Origin: an uncultured Collinsella sp.
GTDB lineage: Bacteria; Actinomycetota; Coriobacteriia; Coriobacteriales; Coriobacteriaceae
Direction of reading: 5' to 3'
Assembly: GCA_900542125.1 (NCBI GenBank)
Contig: UQMO01000001.1
Coordinates: 8,921-72,920, forward strand
DNA: 64,000 bases
Below the pieces are notes generated by a model that searched no databases, was not told the origin of the DNA, and saw nothing but the letters and a program-made list of their open reading frames with translations. The position numbers were made by a program, and so were the translations under genes. Below, piece after piece: positions 43,938 through 51,984 of the stretch; the stretch's first letter is position 1, and each line of letters opens with the position of its first letter.

Positions 43938-45451
43938 TGGCGCAGAGCTTCGATTCCCTTACCGCCGCCCAGATCGCCGCGGGCGTTGCCGCCGGCGACT
44001 TTACCGCTACCGAGGTGGCCCAGGCCTCCCTTGCCGCCATCGAGGCGCGCGAGGGCGGGGTCCAGGCATTCCTGCAGGTGGCGCCCGAGCTTGCGCTCGA
44101 GGCCGCTGCGCGCGTGGATGCCGACCGTGCCGCAGGCAAGCAGCTGCCCCCGCTCGCGGGCGTGCCGCTGGCCATCAAGGACAACATGAACCTCGTGGGC
44201 ACGCGCACCACCTGCGCTTCCCGCATGCTCGAGGACTACCAGAGCGTCTACACCGCCACCTGCGTCCAGCGCATGCTCGATGCCGGCTGCCTGCCCATGG
44301 GCAAGGCCAACATGGACGAGTTTGCCTTTGGCAGCTCCACCGAGAGCTCGGCGTTCCACCGCACCAACAACCCCTGGGATACCGAGCGCGTGCCCGGCGG
44401 CTCCTCGGGCGGCTCCGCTGCCGCCGTCGCCGCGGGCGAGGTCGCGCTCTCGCTGGGCTCGGACACCGGCGGCTCCATTCGCCAGCCGGCGTCGCTGTGC
44501 GGCGTGGTGGGTTTTAAGCCCACGTATGGCGCCGTGAGCCGTTACGGCGTGGTTGCCTTTGGCTCGTCGCTCGACCAGGTGGGTCCCTTCGGCCGCACGG
44601 TCGAGGATGTCGCGCTGGCCATGAACGCGCTTACCGGCGCGGGCCATGATCCGTACGACTGCACCAGTCAGGATTGCGCCGTCGACTTTACCGAGCACCT
44701 CAACGACAGCATCGAGGGCAAGCGCGTGGGCATCATCCCTGCGTTTATGGAGGCCGAGGGCCTGACGCCCGAGGTCAAGGCCGCTGTTCAGCGCGCCGCC
44801 CAGGAGTTGCAGAACCAGGGCGCCGAGCTGGTCGAGGTCGACCTGCCGCACCTGGACGCCGCCATCGCCGCCTACTATGTCATCGGCCCGGCCGAGGCGT
44901 TCTCCAACCTGGCCCGTTTCGACGGCATTCGCTACGGCTACCAGGAGGAGGGCTGCGCCAACCTGTCCGACCAGAGCTCGCTCTCGCGCGCCCACGGCTT
45001 TGGTGCCGAGGCCAAGCGCCGTCAGATGCTCGGCGCCTACCTGCTGAGCTCGGGCGTGTACGACAAGTACTACTACGCTGCGCAAAAGGCCCGCACGCTC
45101 ATCACGCAGGACTACGACGCCGCGTATGCCAAGGTAGACACCATCCTCATGCCCGCCTCGCCGCGCACGGCCTTTAAGTTTGGCGAGATCAGCGACCCCA
45201 CGCAGATGTACCTCTCCGACCTGTACACCATTTCGCTCAACATTTGCGGCAACGGTGGCATTTCGGTGCCGCTGGGCCTGGGCGAGGATACTCAGCTGCC
45301 TGTTTCTGCCCAGCTGGTGGGTCCGGCGTTTAAGGACCGTCAGTTGCTCACGTTTGCCCGCGCCCTGGAGCGCGGCTTTGCCGATGCCGCCACGGGTGCG
45401 CCCGCGCTTTCCGTCGCGCCCGATTTTGCCGGGAAGGGAGGCGAGCTGTAA
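43937..45451 (+). CDS. gatA: Aspartyl/glutamyl-tRNA amidotransferase subunit A (amidase)
   Basis: Releases ammonia from glutamine for transamidation of mischarged tRNA. The 504 residues belong to the amidase signature family, with a Ser-cisSer-Lys triad: Lys in GVPLAIKDNM, then GGSSGGSAAAVAAGEV and GSDTGGSIRQPASLCG. The PTYGAVSRYGVVAFGSSLDQ segment is typical of GatA. Start and stop overlap the neighbours by one base (TAATG at both junctions), giving tight coupling. Confidence 0.96.
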   Translation: MAQSFDSLTAAQIAAGVAAGDFTATEVAQASLAAIEAREGGVQAFLQVAPELALEAAARVDADRAAGKQLPPLAGVPLAIKDNMNLVGTRTTCASRMLEDYQSVYTATCVQRMLDAGCLPMGKANMDEFAFGSSTESSAFHRTNNPWDTERVPGGSSGGSAAAVAAGEVALSLGSDTGGSIRQPASLCGVVGFKPTYGAVSRYGVVAFGSSLDQVGPFGRTVEDVALAMNALTGAGHDPYDCTSQDCAVDFTEHLNDSIEGKRVGIIPAFMEAEGLTPEVKAAVQRAAQELQNQGAELVEVDLPHLDAAIAAYYVIGPAEAFSNLARFDGIRYGYQEEGCANLSDQSSLSRAHGFGAEAKRRQMLGAYLLSSGVYDKYYYAAQKARTLITQDYDAAYAKVDTILMPASPRTAFKFGEISDPTQMYLSDLYTISLNICGNGGISVPLGLGEDTQLPVSAQLVGPAFKDRQLLTFARALERGFADAATGAPALSVAPDFAGKGGEL

Positions 45452-47127
45452 TGAAGGAGCTTTCCGAGGTCCTGCAGGATTGGGAGGCCGTGATCGGCCT
45501 GGAGATCCATACCGAGCTCACCGCACTCGATACCAAGATGTTCTGCAACTGCAAGCTCAGCCACGATGACGAGCCCAACGCCAACGTGTGCCCGGTGTGC
45601 CTGGGCCTGCCCGGCGCCCTGCCGGTGCCCAACAAGCGCGCCATCGAGAGCATCGTCAAAGCGGGTCTCGCCACCAACTGCGAGATCCAGCGTCACTCGA
45701 TGTTCTACCGCAAGCACTACTTCTACCCCGACATGGCCAAGAACTTCCAAACCACGCAGGGTCCGGTCGCTTTTGCCATGTACGGTCATCTGGACCTGGA
45801 CGTGACCGGACGCGGTGCCGCCGAGCGCCCCGACTGCGCGTTTGGCGAGGCCGAGGCCCAGAGCCTGGCAAGCGCCTCGGCCAACGCCGAGGGCCTGTCC
45901 ACGTCCATGTCGTCGACCATGCGCGAGGGCAACCAGCGCGCCGGCCACCTGGCCAGCTACGATGCGTCCAACCTGCAGATGCCCGAGCGCCGCGAGGACG
46001 GCTCCTACACGGTGCCCATCCGCATCCTGCGCATCCACATGGAGGAGGACGCCGCCAAGATGGTGCACGTGGGCGGTGCCGAGGGCCGCATTACCGCTGC
46101 GGCCGAGTCGCTCGTCGACTACAACCGCTGCGGCACGCCGTTGATCGAGCTCGTTACCGAGCCCGATCTGCGCACGCCCGAGGAGGCCCGCCTGTTTATG
46201 GAGAAGCTCCGTCGCATCTTTGCGACGCTGGGCATTTCCGACTGCTCCATGGAGAAGGGTTCCATGCGCTGCGACGGCAACGTGTCGCTGCGTCGCCGTG
46301 GCGAGACCAAGCTGGGCACCAAGACCGAGCTCAAGAACCTCAACTCGTTCAAGAGCCTGCACGACGGTCTTGCCTACGAGATTTGCCGCCAGGCCGAGGT
46401 GCTCGAGGAGGGCGGCATCATCTATCAGGAGACCCGCCACTGGGAGCCCAGCCGCAAGCGCACCGTGGTCATGCGTGTGAAGGAGACGGCCGACGACTAT
46501 CGCCTGTTCCCCGACCCCGACCTGGCTCCGTTCGACCTGGACGACGAGTTTATCGACCGCTGCCGTGGCGAGATTCCCGAGCTGCCCGATGCCAAGCGCG
46601 CCCGTTTTGAGGCCGACTTTGGCATTAAGGCCGCCGATGCCGAGCAGATCGCCGGCGACCCCGAGTTTGCCGAGTTCTTTGAGGCCGCTGCTGCCGGTAT
46701 GGCCGGCAAGGAGGCCCAGACGGTCGCGAACCTGCTGGTCAACGAGATGATTGCTTATCTTAAGGGCGCGGGCGTGTCGCTTGCCGAGTCCGGCATTGCG
46801 CCGGCTCAGGTGGCAGCGCTGGCCAAGCTGCTGGCGACCGATGCCATCAGCTCCAACCAAGCGCACGAGGTCTTTGAGGCCATGGCCCAGACCGGCGACG
46901 ACCCCAACAAGATCGTCGACGAGCGCGGTATGCGTCAGGTGAGCGATGCCGGCGCGCTGCAGCCGATCGTGGACGAGGTGCTGGCAAACTGTACCGATCA
47001 GGCGCAGCAGTATCGTGACGGCAACCAAAAGGTCATCGGCTTTTTGGTGGGCCAGTGCATGAAGGCGAGCCGCGGCAAGGGCAACCCGAAACTCTTCAAC
47101 GAGTTGCTGAGAACGTCGCTCTCGTAG
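45451..47127 (+). CDS. gatB: Aspartyl/glutamyl-tRNA amidotransferase subunit B with an insertion
   Basis: Binds the mischarged tRNA, activates the carboxylate with ATP and receives ammonia from GatA. Family motifs: VIGLEIHTEL, CPVCLGLPGALPVPN, HYFYPDMAKNFQ, RIHMEEDAAK, LIELVTEPDLRTPEEA, KTELKNLNSFKSL, and the YqeY tail ending IGFLVGQCMKASRGKGNP. At 558 residues it exceeds B. subtilis GatB (476), mainly through about 60 extra residues (roughly 105-175) between the YFYPD motif and IHMEED. It is last in gatCAB; stacked terminators follow. Confidence 0.95.
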   Translation: MKELSEVLQDWEAVIGLEIHTELTALDTKMFCNCKLSHDDEPNANVCPVCLGLPGALPVPNKRAIESIVKAGLATNCEIQRHSMFYRKHYFYPDMAKNFQTTQGPVAFAMYGHLDLDVTGRGAAERPDCAFGEAEAQSLASASANAEGLSTSMSSTMREGNQRAGHLASYDASNLQMPERREDGSYTVPIRILRIHMEEDAAKMVHVGGAEGRITAAAESLVDYNRCGTPLIELVTEPDLRTPEEARLFMEKLRRIFATLGISDCSMEKGSMRCDGNVSLRRRGETKLGTKTELKNLNSFKSLHDGLAYEICRQAEVLEEGGIIYQETRHWEPSRKRTVVMRVKETADDYRLFPDPDLAPFDLDDEFIDRCRGEIPELPDAKRARFEADFGIKAADAEQIAGDPEFAEFFEAAAAGMAGKEAQTVANLLVNEMIAYLKGAGVSLAESGIAPAQVAALAKLLATDAISSNQAHEVFEAMAQTGDDPNKIVDERGMRQVSDAGALQPIVDEVLANCTDQAQQYRDGNQKVIGFLVGQCMKASRGKGNPKLFNELLRTSLS

Positions 47128-47133
47128 CTGCGA

Positions 47134-47276
47134 GGCCGGGGAAGCCCCGAGTCGCCGGGGTGTTTCCTCCAAATTTCAAACAGTCCTATGCAAGACGAAG
47201 GCCACATTTAGTGGCCTTCTTTGCATGCGGAACTCATTTGGAGCAAACACCCCGGCGACTCGGGGCTTCCCCGGCC
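47134..47276. repeat. 41-bp inverted repeat around the gatB terminator
   Basis: 47134-47174 (starting GGCCGGGGAAGCCCCGAGTC) and 47236-47276 are inverted copies with one mismatch. Between them lies a terminator hairpin, GAAGGCCAC / GTGGCCTTC (47197-47219), then TTTGC. The large stem can close around the terminator. Confidence 0.8.
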
Positions 47277-47476
47277 AGACGACTCGGCCGTTCGGGTCAG
47301 GTGGGCTGAATGGAATTGAGTGAATGGGCGTGCCGTTGGCGCGCCCATTGTTTTGAAGGGAACTCATTTTGAGCAAGCACCCGCCCTGCCGGGGCTCCCG
47401 GGTTCTGTGACGACTCGGCCGTTCGGGTCAGGTGGGCTGATAGAAAGATGGTGACGGAGGCGCCACTGGCGCCTCC
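47231..47476. repeat. Duplicated terminator modules after gatCAB
   Basis: An 80-bp direct repeat (47231-47309 and 47361-47439) begins AACTCATTT-GAGCAA and ends GACTCGGCCGTTCGGGTCAG plus GTGGGCTGA. Three hairpins stand at the module edges: 47197-47219; AATGGGCG / CGCCCATT (47323-47349) followed by GTTTTG; and GGAGGCGCC / GGCGCCTCC (47456-47476) followed by GCCTTTTC. Stem sequences differ while the module body is kept. Together with the inverted repeat this fills most of the 480-bp gap 47128-47609. Confidence 0.75.
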
Positions 47477-47515
47477 GCCTTTTCAATGTGATGAAAGTGT
47501 GGCGAAATGAGCTTA

Positions 47516-47590
47516 AAACTTCCGTAAATGTGATAAATGTCACGTTTTACCTAGGGTAAAATGTGGGAAATATCACGTTTGCGGAAGTTT
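47516..47590. promoter_or_regulatory. 75-bp interrupted palindrome upstream of the DUF4143 ATPase
   Basis: AAACTTCCG (47516-47524) pairs with CGGAAGTTT (47582-47590), and TTTTACC with GGTAAAA at the centre (47545-47561). GTGAT and ATCAC pair in between, all centred on 47553. It ends 20 bp before the start codon and overlaps the expected promoter. It may be a multi-part operator. Confidence 0.6.
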
Positions 47591-47609
47591 CTTTGCGGGA
47601 GGTTCGGTC

Positions 47610-48974
47610 ATGCAGCGAGATATCATTGCCAAGCTTAACGCTTGGAAAGCGTCGGAATATCGTAAGCCGCTTATCCTTAAGGGGGCGCGCCAGGTTGGAA
47701 AGACGTGGGCGCTTAAGGAGTTCGGTCGAACCTCGTACCGCAATTTTGTGTATCTGACGCTCGAGGAACCGTCACCTGGGGTACAGAGCGAGTACGCTCA
47801 GTTTTTCGAAGGTACGCGCGATCCTCGGCGGATCATCTCAAACCTTTCCCTGGCATTTGGACAGCCTATCGATCCCGGCGAGACGCTGCTTATTATTGAT
47901 GAGATCCAGGATTGTCCTTCTGCAGTCGGCGCCCTTAAATACTTCTGTGACGAGGCCCCCGAGTATCACGTCGCATGCGCAGGGTCTTTGTTGGGCGTTC
48001 GCTTGTCCCGTGAGACCAGCGCTTTTCCGGTGGGAAAGGTCGAGTTCATGGAGATGCACCCTATGAGCTTTTCCGAGTTTCTGAAAGCCGAGGGCGCTGC
48101 AAACTACGACGAATACCTTGGCGGCCTGGATCAGATCGAGACAGTGCCCGATTTCTTCCATATCCGTCTCGTCGAGCATCTTCGTCGTTATTTTGCATGT
48201 GGCGGCATGCCAGAGGCTCTTGGTCGGTGGGTGGAGACGGGCGATATCGTTCAGGTCGATAAGGTGTTGTCCGATCTCTTGGATTCCTACGAGCGCGATT
48301 TTGCCAAGCATGGTGGCCGTGCGCAGTTCGCCAAGCTTTCGCAAATATGGAACTCGATTCCAACTCAGTTGGCGCGCGAGAATAAAAAGTTCGTTTGGGG
48401 TGCGGTGCGCGAGGGGGCTCGTGCTCGAGAATACGAGGATGCTCTGGAATGGCTTGCCGATGCTGGGCTCATCACGGCGGTTCGCCTTAATGCTGCCGGT
48501 GGCGTGCCGCTCTCTGCATACGATGACCTCAAGGCATTTAAAGTCTACTGTCTTGATGTCGGTTTGCTGCGCCGCATGGCAAGGCTGGATGCGTCCGCTT
48601 TTGCCATCTCGGATGCGCTATTTTCCGAGTTCAAAGGTTCGTTTGCCGAGAACTATGTGCTTCAGGCATTGCTTCTGCAGCTGGATGTCGCTCCGCGCTA
48701 TTGGACAAACGAGAAGCCGAAGCACGAAGTCGATTTTTTGATTCAAGTCGGAAACGAAATCGTTCCCGTCGAGGTCAAATCGGGAGAGGTCGTTCATTCC
48801 AAGAGCCTTAAGTACTATGCCGACAAGCATGCGGAGACGACTCCATTGAGGGTCCGCTACTCACTTAAGAACCTAAAGCTCGACGACGGGGTGCTCAACA
48901 TTCCGTTGTATTTGGCTGATCGATCTGTCCCTCTTATCAAAAAGGCGCTTGATTGTGCACATCTTGACGTTTAG
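47610..48974 (+). CDS. AAA_14 / DUF4143 ATPase with nuclease-like C-terminus
   Basis: A 454-residue protein of a widespread family of unknown role. It has Walker A GARQVGKT (25-32), Walker B LLIIDEIQDCP, a sensor region VACAGSLLGV, then DUF4143 (about 230-400) with the PD-(D/E)XK-like pattern EVDFLIQVGNEIVPVEVKSG near the end (Glu/Asp and the EVK triad). Members often occur as single genes in variable regions. Moderate GC and less biased codons than gatB suggest acquisition. Ribosome site GGGAGG. A long interrupted palindrome precedes it. Confidence 0.88.
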   Translation: MQRDIIAKLNAWKASEYRKPLILKGARQVGKTWALKEFGRTSYRNFVYLTLEEPSPGVQSEYAQFFEGTRDPRRIISNLSLAFGQPIDPGETLLIIDEIQDCPSAVGALKYFCDEAPEYHVACAGSLLGVRLSRETSAFPVGKVEFMEMHPMSFSEFLKAEGAANYDEYLGGLDQIETVPDFFHIRLVEHLRRYFACGGMPEALGRWVETGDIVQVDKVLSDLLDSYERDFAKHGGRAQFAKLSQIWNSIPTQLARENKKFVWGAVREGARAREYEDALEWLADAGLITAVRLNAAGGVPLSAYDDLKAFKVYCLDVGLLRRMARLDASAFAISDALFSEFKGSFAENYVLQALLLQLDVAPRYWTNEKPKHEVDFLIQVGNEIVPVEVKSGEVVHSKSLKYYADKHAETTPLRVRYSLKNLKLDDGVLNIPLYLADRSVPLIKKALDCAHLDV

Positions 48975-49038
48975 ATCCTGGGTGAGCTGACGGGCGGCGG
49001 CTAATTAATCGCTCCGTTACGGCCAGGGAGCTTGGGCC

Positions 49039-50043
49039 TTAGCGATGCTTGCTTCGCCAAGCCGTGGGTGTCATGCCGGTGTATTGTTTGAAGGCTTGGG
49101 CGAAGGCGGCCTGCTGAGGGTAGCCTAGACGCTCTGCCACCTGCGCTATCGTGAGCGCGCCATCGGCCAAAAGGTCCTGTGCTCGCTCCATACGGCGTCT
49201 GCGAATGTAGGCGCCCAGGGACTCGCCAGTTTGGGCCTTAAAGGTGGCGCATAGTTTGGAGCGGCTTGTGTAGAGCCTCTCGGCCACCTCGTTGATACCC
49301 ACACGTCTGCCTTTGTCGAGCGCGCGCTCAATCATTGCCGTTGCTTCTTCGGCAATGGTTATGCTGACGCGTGTGTCTGCCGCCTGCCGCGCCTGCTTGT
49401 GGGCCGCGCGCGAACAGGCGAGCTCCGCGACCATGGTCTCCACGATGCCCTGCATATAGACGTGTCCGCCTACGGTGCGAGCGCGGTCCTCGTTAATCCG
49501 GCGCAGCGTGTGGCAGATGGCAGACGTCGCTTCCTCGTGCCATGGCTCGGCAAACGCCTCAAAGATTCCCGCGAACTCGGTGGGATAGCGGTGCTCCAGT
49601 TCGTCAAAATATCCAGGCAAAAAGAGCACCGAGCGCGAGTGATAGAGCTCCCCCGCAAACAGCGGGCTTAATTCCTCGCCACAGTTATCTTGGATAAAGC
49701 TGCAAACGGCATTGTTTGGCCACGGTCCATGCAATGGTTTGAGGTTCGCGGGCGTTATGCCAGCCTCGGGCATGCATGTAAGTGTGGGCGCGCTGACCTC
49801 GCTCACGCAGGCATATGGCTCGGGTGTGTATTCGGCCAGGTACATATCGTGCGTCGGGGTGATGAAATGCTCCATGACGATGCAGGCAGGGGAGAGGGGC
49901 ATGATCCATGCGCGTCCGTGCGCCCGATCGTTTGCCACCTCGCCGGTAAAGACAGCGCCCTTGCCGGAAAGCTCCAGGCCAAACTGCTCAAACTGTGGTG
50001 CGTAGAGCTCGGTTATGTCGGTCGCTGCCCGCCGTATTTGCAA
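49039..50043 (-). CDS. AraC-family transcriptional regulator
   Basis: A 334-residue regulator with a unique N-terminal sensing part and a C-terminal pair of helix-turn-helix motifs (RVGINEVAERLYTSRSKLCA with TFKAQTGESLGAYIRRRRME, and LTIAQVAERLGYPQQAAFAQ with AFKQYTGMTPTAWR). It appears to start with TTG after GGAAAGGG; no nearby ATG gives a full N-terminus. It is divergent from the two ABC genes with only 114 bp between, as in the YbtA-YbtPQ arrangement, so it probably controls them. Confidence 0.87.
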   Translation of the reverse strand: MQIRRAATDITELYAPQFEQFGLELSGKGAVFTGEVANDRAHGRAWIMPLSPACIVMEHFITPTHDMYLAEYTPEPYACVSEVSAPTLTCMPEAGITPANLKPLHGPWPNNAVCSFIQDNCGEELSPLFAGELYHSRSVLFLPGYFDELEHRYPTEFAGIFEAFAEPWHEEATSAICHTLRRINEDRARTVGGHVYMQGIVETMVAELACSRAAHKQARQAADTRVSITIAEEATAMIERALDKGRRVGINEVAERLYTSRSKLCATFKAQTGESLGAYIRRRRMERAQDLLADGALTIAQVAERLGYPQQAAFAQAFKQYTGMTPTAWRSKHR

Positions 50044-50157
50044 AAGCGTCCCTTTCCTTTGCAGAAACGTCCACGCCTGGCTTGATTGTGAGCCATGGCT
50101 AACACATCAATGATAAGTTCATTACGGTTAACTCTCAAGCCGTTAGAAAGGAATCTC

Positions 50158-51984
50158 ATGGCAAAGGGATCAAAAAGGGAAGGTGGAGGCATCGGCGAGT
50201 TGCTCGCGTATGCCGGTGACCGTAAATTCCTAACGTATTTGGGCATGGCGCTCTCGGCGCTCTCGCAGCTGCTGAGCTTTGGCCCGTACGTGTGCATTTG
50301 GCTTGTCGCTCGCGACCTGATCGCCGTGGCACCTAACTGGAGCGAAGCCTGCGACATCGCGATGTATGGCTGGTGGGCCGTGGGGTTTGCGCTGGCAAGC
50401 ATCGTAGCTTATTTCGTGGGGCTCATGTGCACGCACCTGTCTGCGTTTCGCTGCGCGTCCAATATCCGCAAGACTACGAGCGAGCACCTGCTTAAGCTGC
50501 CGCTCGGCTACTTTGACACGCACGCCACCGGTGAGCTGCGCCGTATTGTAGACGGATGCGCCGCCTCCACCGAGACCCTGCTCGCGCACATGCTGCCCGA
50601 TATCGCCGGCGCCGCCGCCATGGTCGTGGGCTTGCTCGTGCTGCTTTTCGCCCTCGATTGGCGCTTGGGCGCGGCATGCCTTATCTCGGTCGTCGTTTCG
50701 TTTGGCGCCATGGCCACCATGATGAGCGGCGAAGGCGCCGAGTTCATGAAGGCCTACATGGGAGCGCTGGTCAAGATGAACAAGACCGGCACCGAATACG
50801 TACGCGGCATCCCCGTGGTCAAGGTGTTTCAGCAGACGGTCTACTCCTTTAAGGCCTTCCACGATGCAATCGCCGAATACGCCGACATGGCGCAAAACTA
50901 TGCGGGCACGTTCTGCCGAGGTCCGCAGGTACTCAACCTTACCGCGCTCAATGGTCTTGTGGCATTCCTGTTGCCCGTGGCGTTGCTGTTGGCGCCAGGC
51001 GAGACGGACTTCGCGCATTTTATGACCAACTTCACGTTTTACGCGATATTTTCGGCCGTGGTACCGACGGCCATGACCAAGCTCATGTTTGTGGGCGAGG
51101 CCTCTCAGATGAGTGCCGATTCGTTGGCTCGTATTCGAAGCGTCATGGATTCCAAGCAGCTTTCCGTGCCCGCACAACCCAAGCACCCTGCCGGCGGCGA
51201 CGTGCGATTTGAGGACGTGAGCTTTACGTACGAAGGTGCCGAAGCACCTGCCGTTAGCCATGTGAGTTTCAGCGTTTCCGCTGGTAGCACCCTCGCCCTG
51301 GTGGGTCCCTCTGGTGGCGGTAAGTCAACCTGCGCAAGCCTGATCCCGCGTTTTTGGGATGTTTCCTCGGGTCGAGTGCTCGTAGGCGGTGTGGACGTTC
51401 GCGATATGGATTCGCACGAGCTTATGGACCAGGTCGCCTTCGTGTTCCAGACCAACCAGCTGTTCCGGCAAACACTTGCCGATAACGTGCGCGCCTCCAA
51501 GCCTACGGCCACTGACGACGAAGTGCGTGCGGCCCTCTCCGCAGCTCAGTGCGACGACATTGTGGCCAAGCTCCCACAGGGCATCAATACCATGCTCGGT
51601 GCCGGCGGAGCATATCTTTCGGGCGGCGAGGTCCAGCGCGTGGCACTCGCCCGCGCGATCCTTAAAGACGCGCCTATTGTGGTGCTCGATGAGGCCACGG
51701 CGTTTGCCGATCCCGAGAACGAGGCGCTCATTCAGCGCGCCTTTAGCAAGCTGGCGGCGGGTCGCACGGTCATTATGATTGCGCACCGGCTTTCGACCGT
51801 GGTGGGCGCAGACCAAATCGTGGTGCTCAACCAGGGCAGCGTGCAGGAGTCGGGTACCCATGCCGAGTTGCTGTCCCAAAATGGCCTGTATGCCAAGATG
51901 TGGGCCGAGTACGAACAGGCCGCGAGCTGGAAAATCACTGCAGCGACCGCGGATGCCACCGTCACGAAGGGAGGCAAGGCCTAA
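50158..51984 (+). CDS. ABC half-transporter, YbtP/IrtA-like
   Basis: A 608-residue protein: six membrane helices (about 20-330) and an ATPase domain with GPSGGGKST (Walker A), LSGGEVQR (signature), VVLDEATAFADPENE (Walker B, D-loop) and IAHRLS. The FADPENE D-loop is characteristic, as far as I recall, of the YbtPQ/IrtAB group, which have exporter fold yet import metal-siderophores. It forms a pair with the next gene, starting directly after its stop. The divergent AraC gene and metal-related genes downstream support an iron or metal role, but drug export is possible. Start after AGAAAGGA. Confidence 0.85.
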   Translation: MAKGSKREGGGIGELLAYAGDRKFLTYLGMALSALSQLLSFGPYVCIWLVARDLIAVAPNWSEACDIAMYGWWAVGFALASIVAYFVGLMCTHLSAFRCASNIRKTTSEHLLKLPLGYFDTHATGELRRIVDGCAASTETLLAHMLPDIAGAAAMVVGLLVLLFALDWRLGAACLISVVVSFGAMATMMSGEGAEFMKAYMGALVKMNKTGTEYVRGIPVVKVFQQTVYSFKAFHDAIAEYADMAQNYAGTFCRGPQVLNLTALNGLVAFLLPVALLLAPGETDFAHFMTNFTFYAIFSAVVPTAMTKLMFVGEASQMSADSLARIRSVMDSKQLSVPAQPKHPAGGDVRFEDVSFTYEGAEAPAVSHVSFSVSAGSTLALVGPSGGGKSTCASLIPRFWDVSSGRVLVGGVDVRDMDSHELMDQVAFVFQTNQLFRQTLADNVRASKPTATDDEVRAALSAAQCDDIVAKLPQGINTMLGAGGAYLSGGEVQRVALARAILKDAPIVVLDEATAFADPENEALIQRAFSKLAAGRTVIMIAHRLSTVVGADQIVVLNQGSVQESGTHAELLSQNGLYAKMWAEYEQAASWKITAATADATVTKGGKA

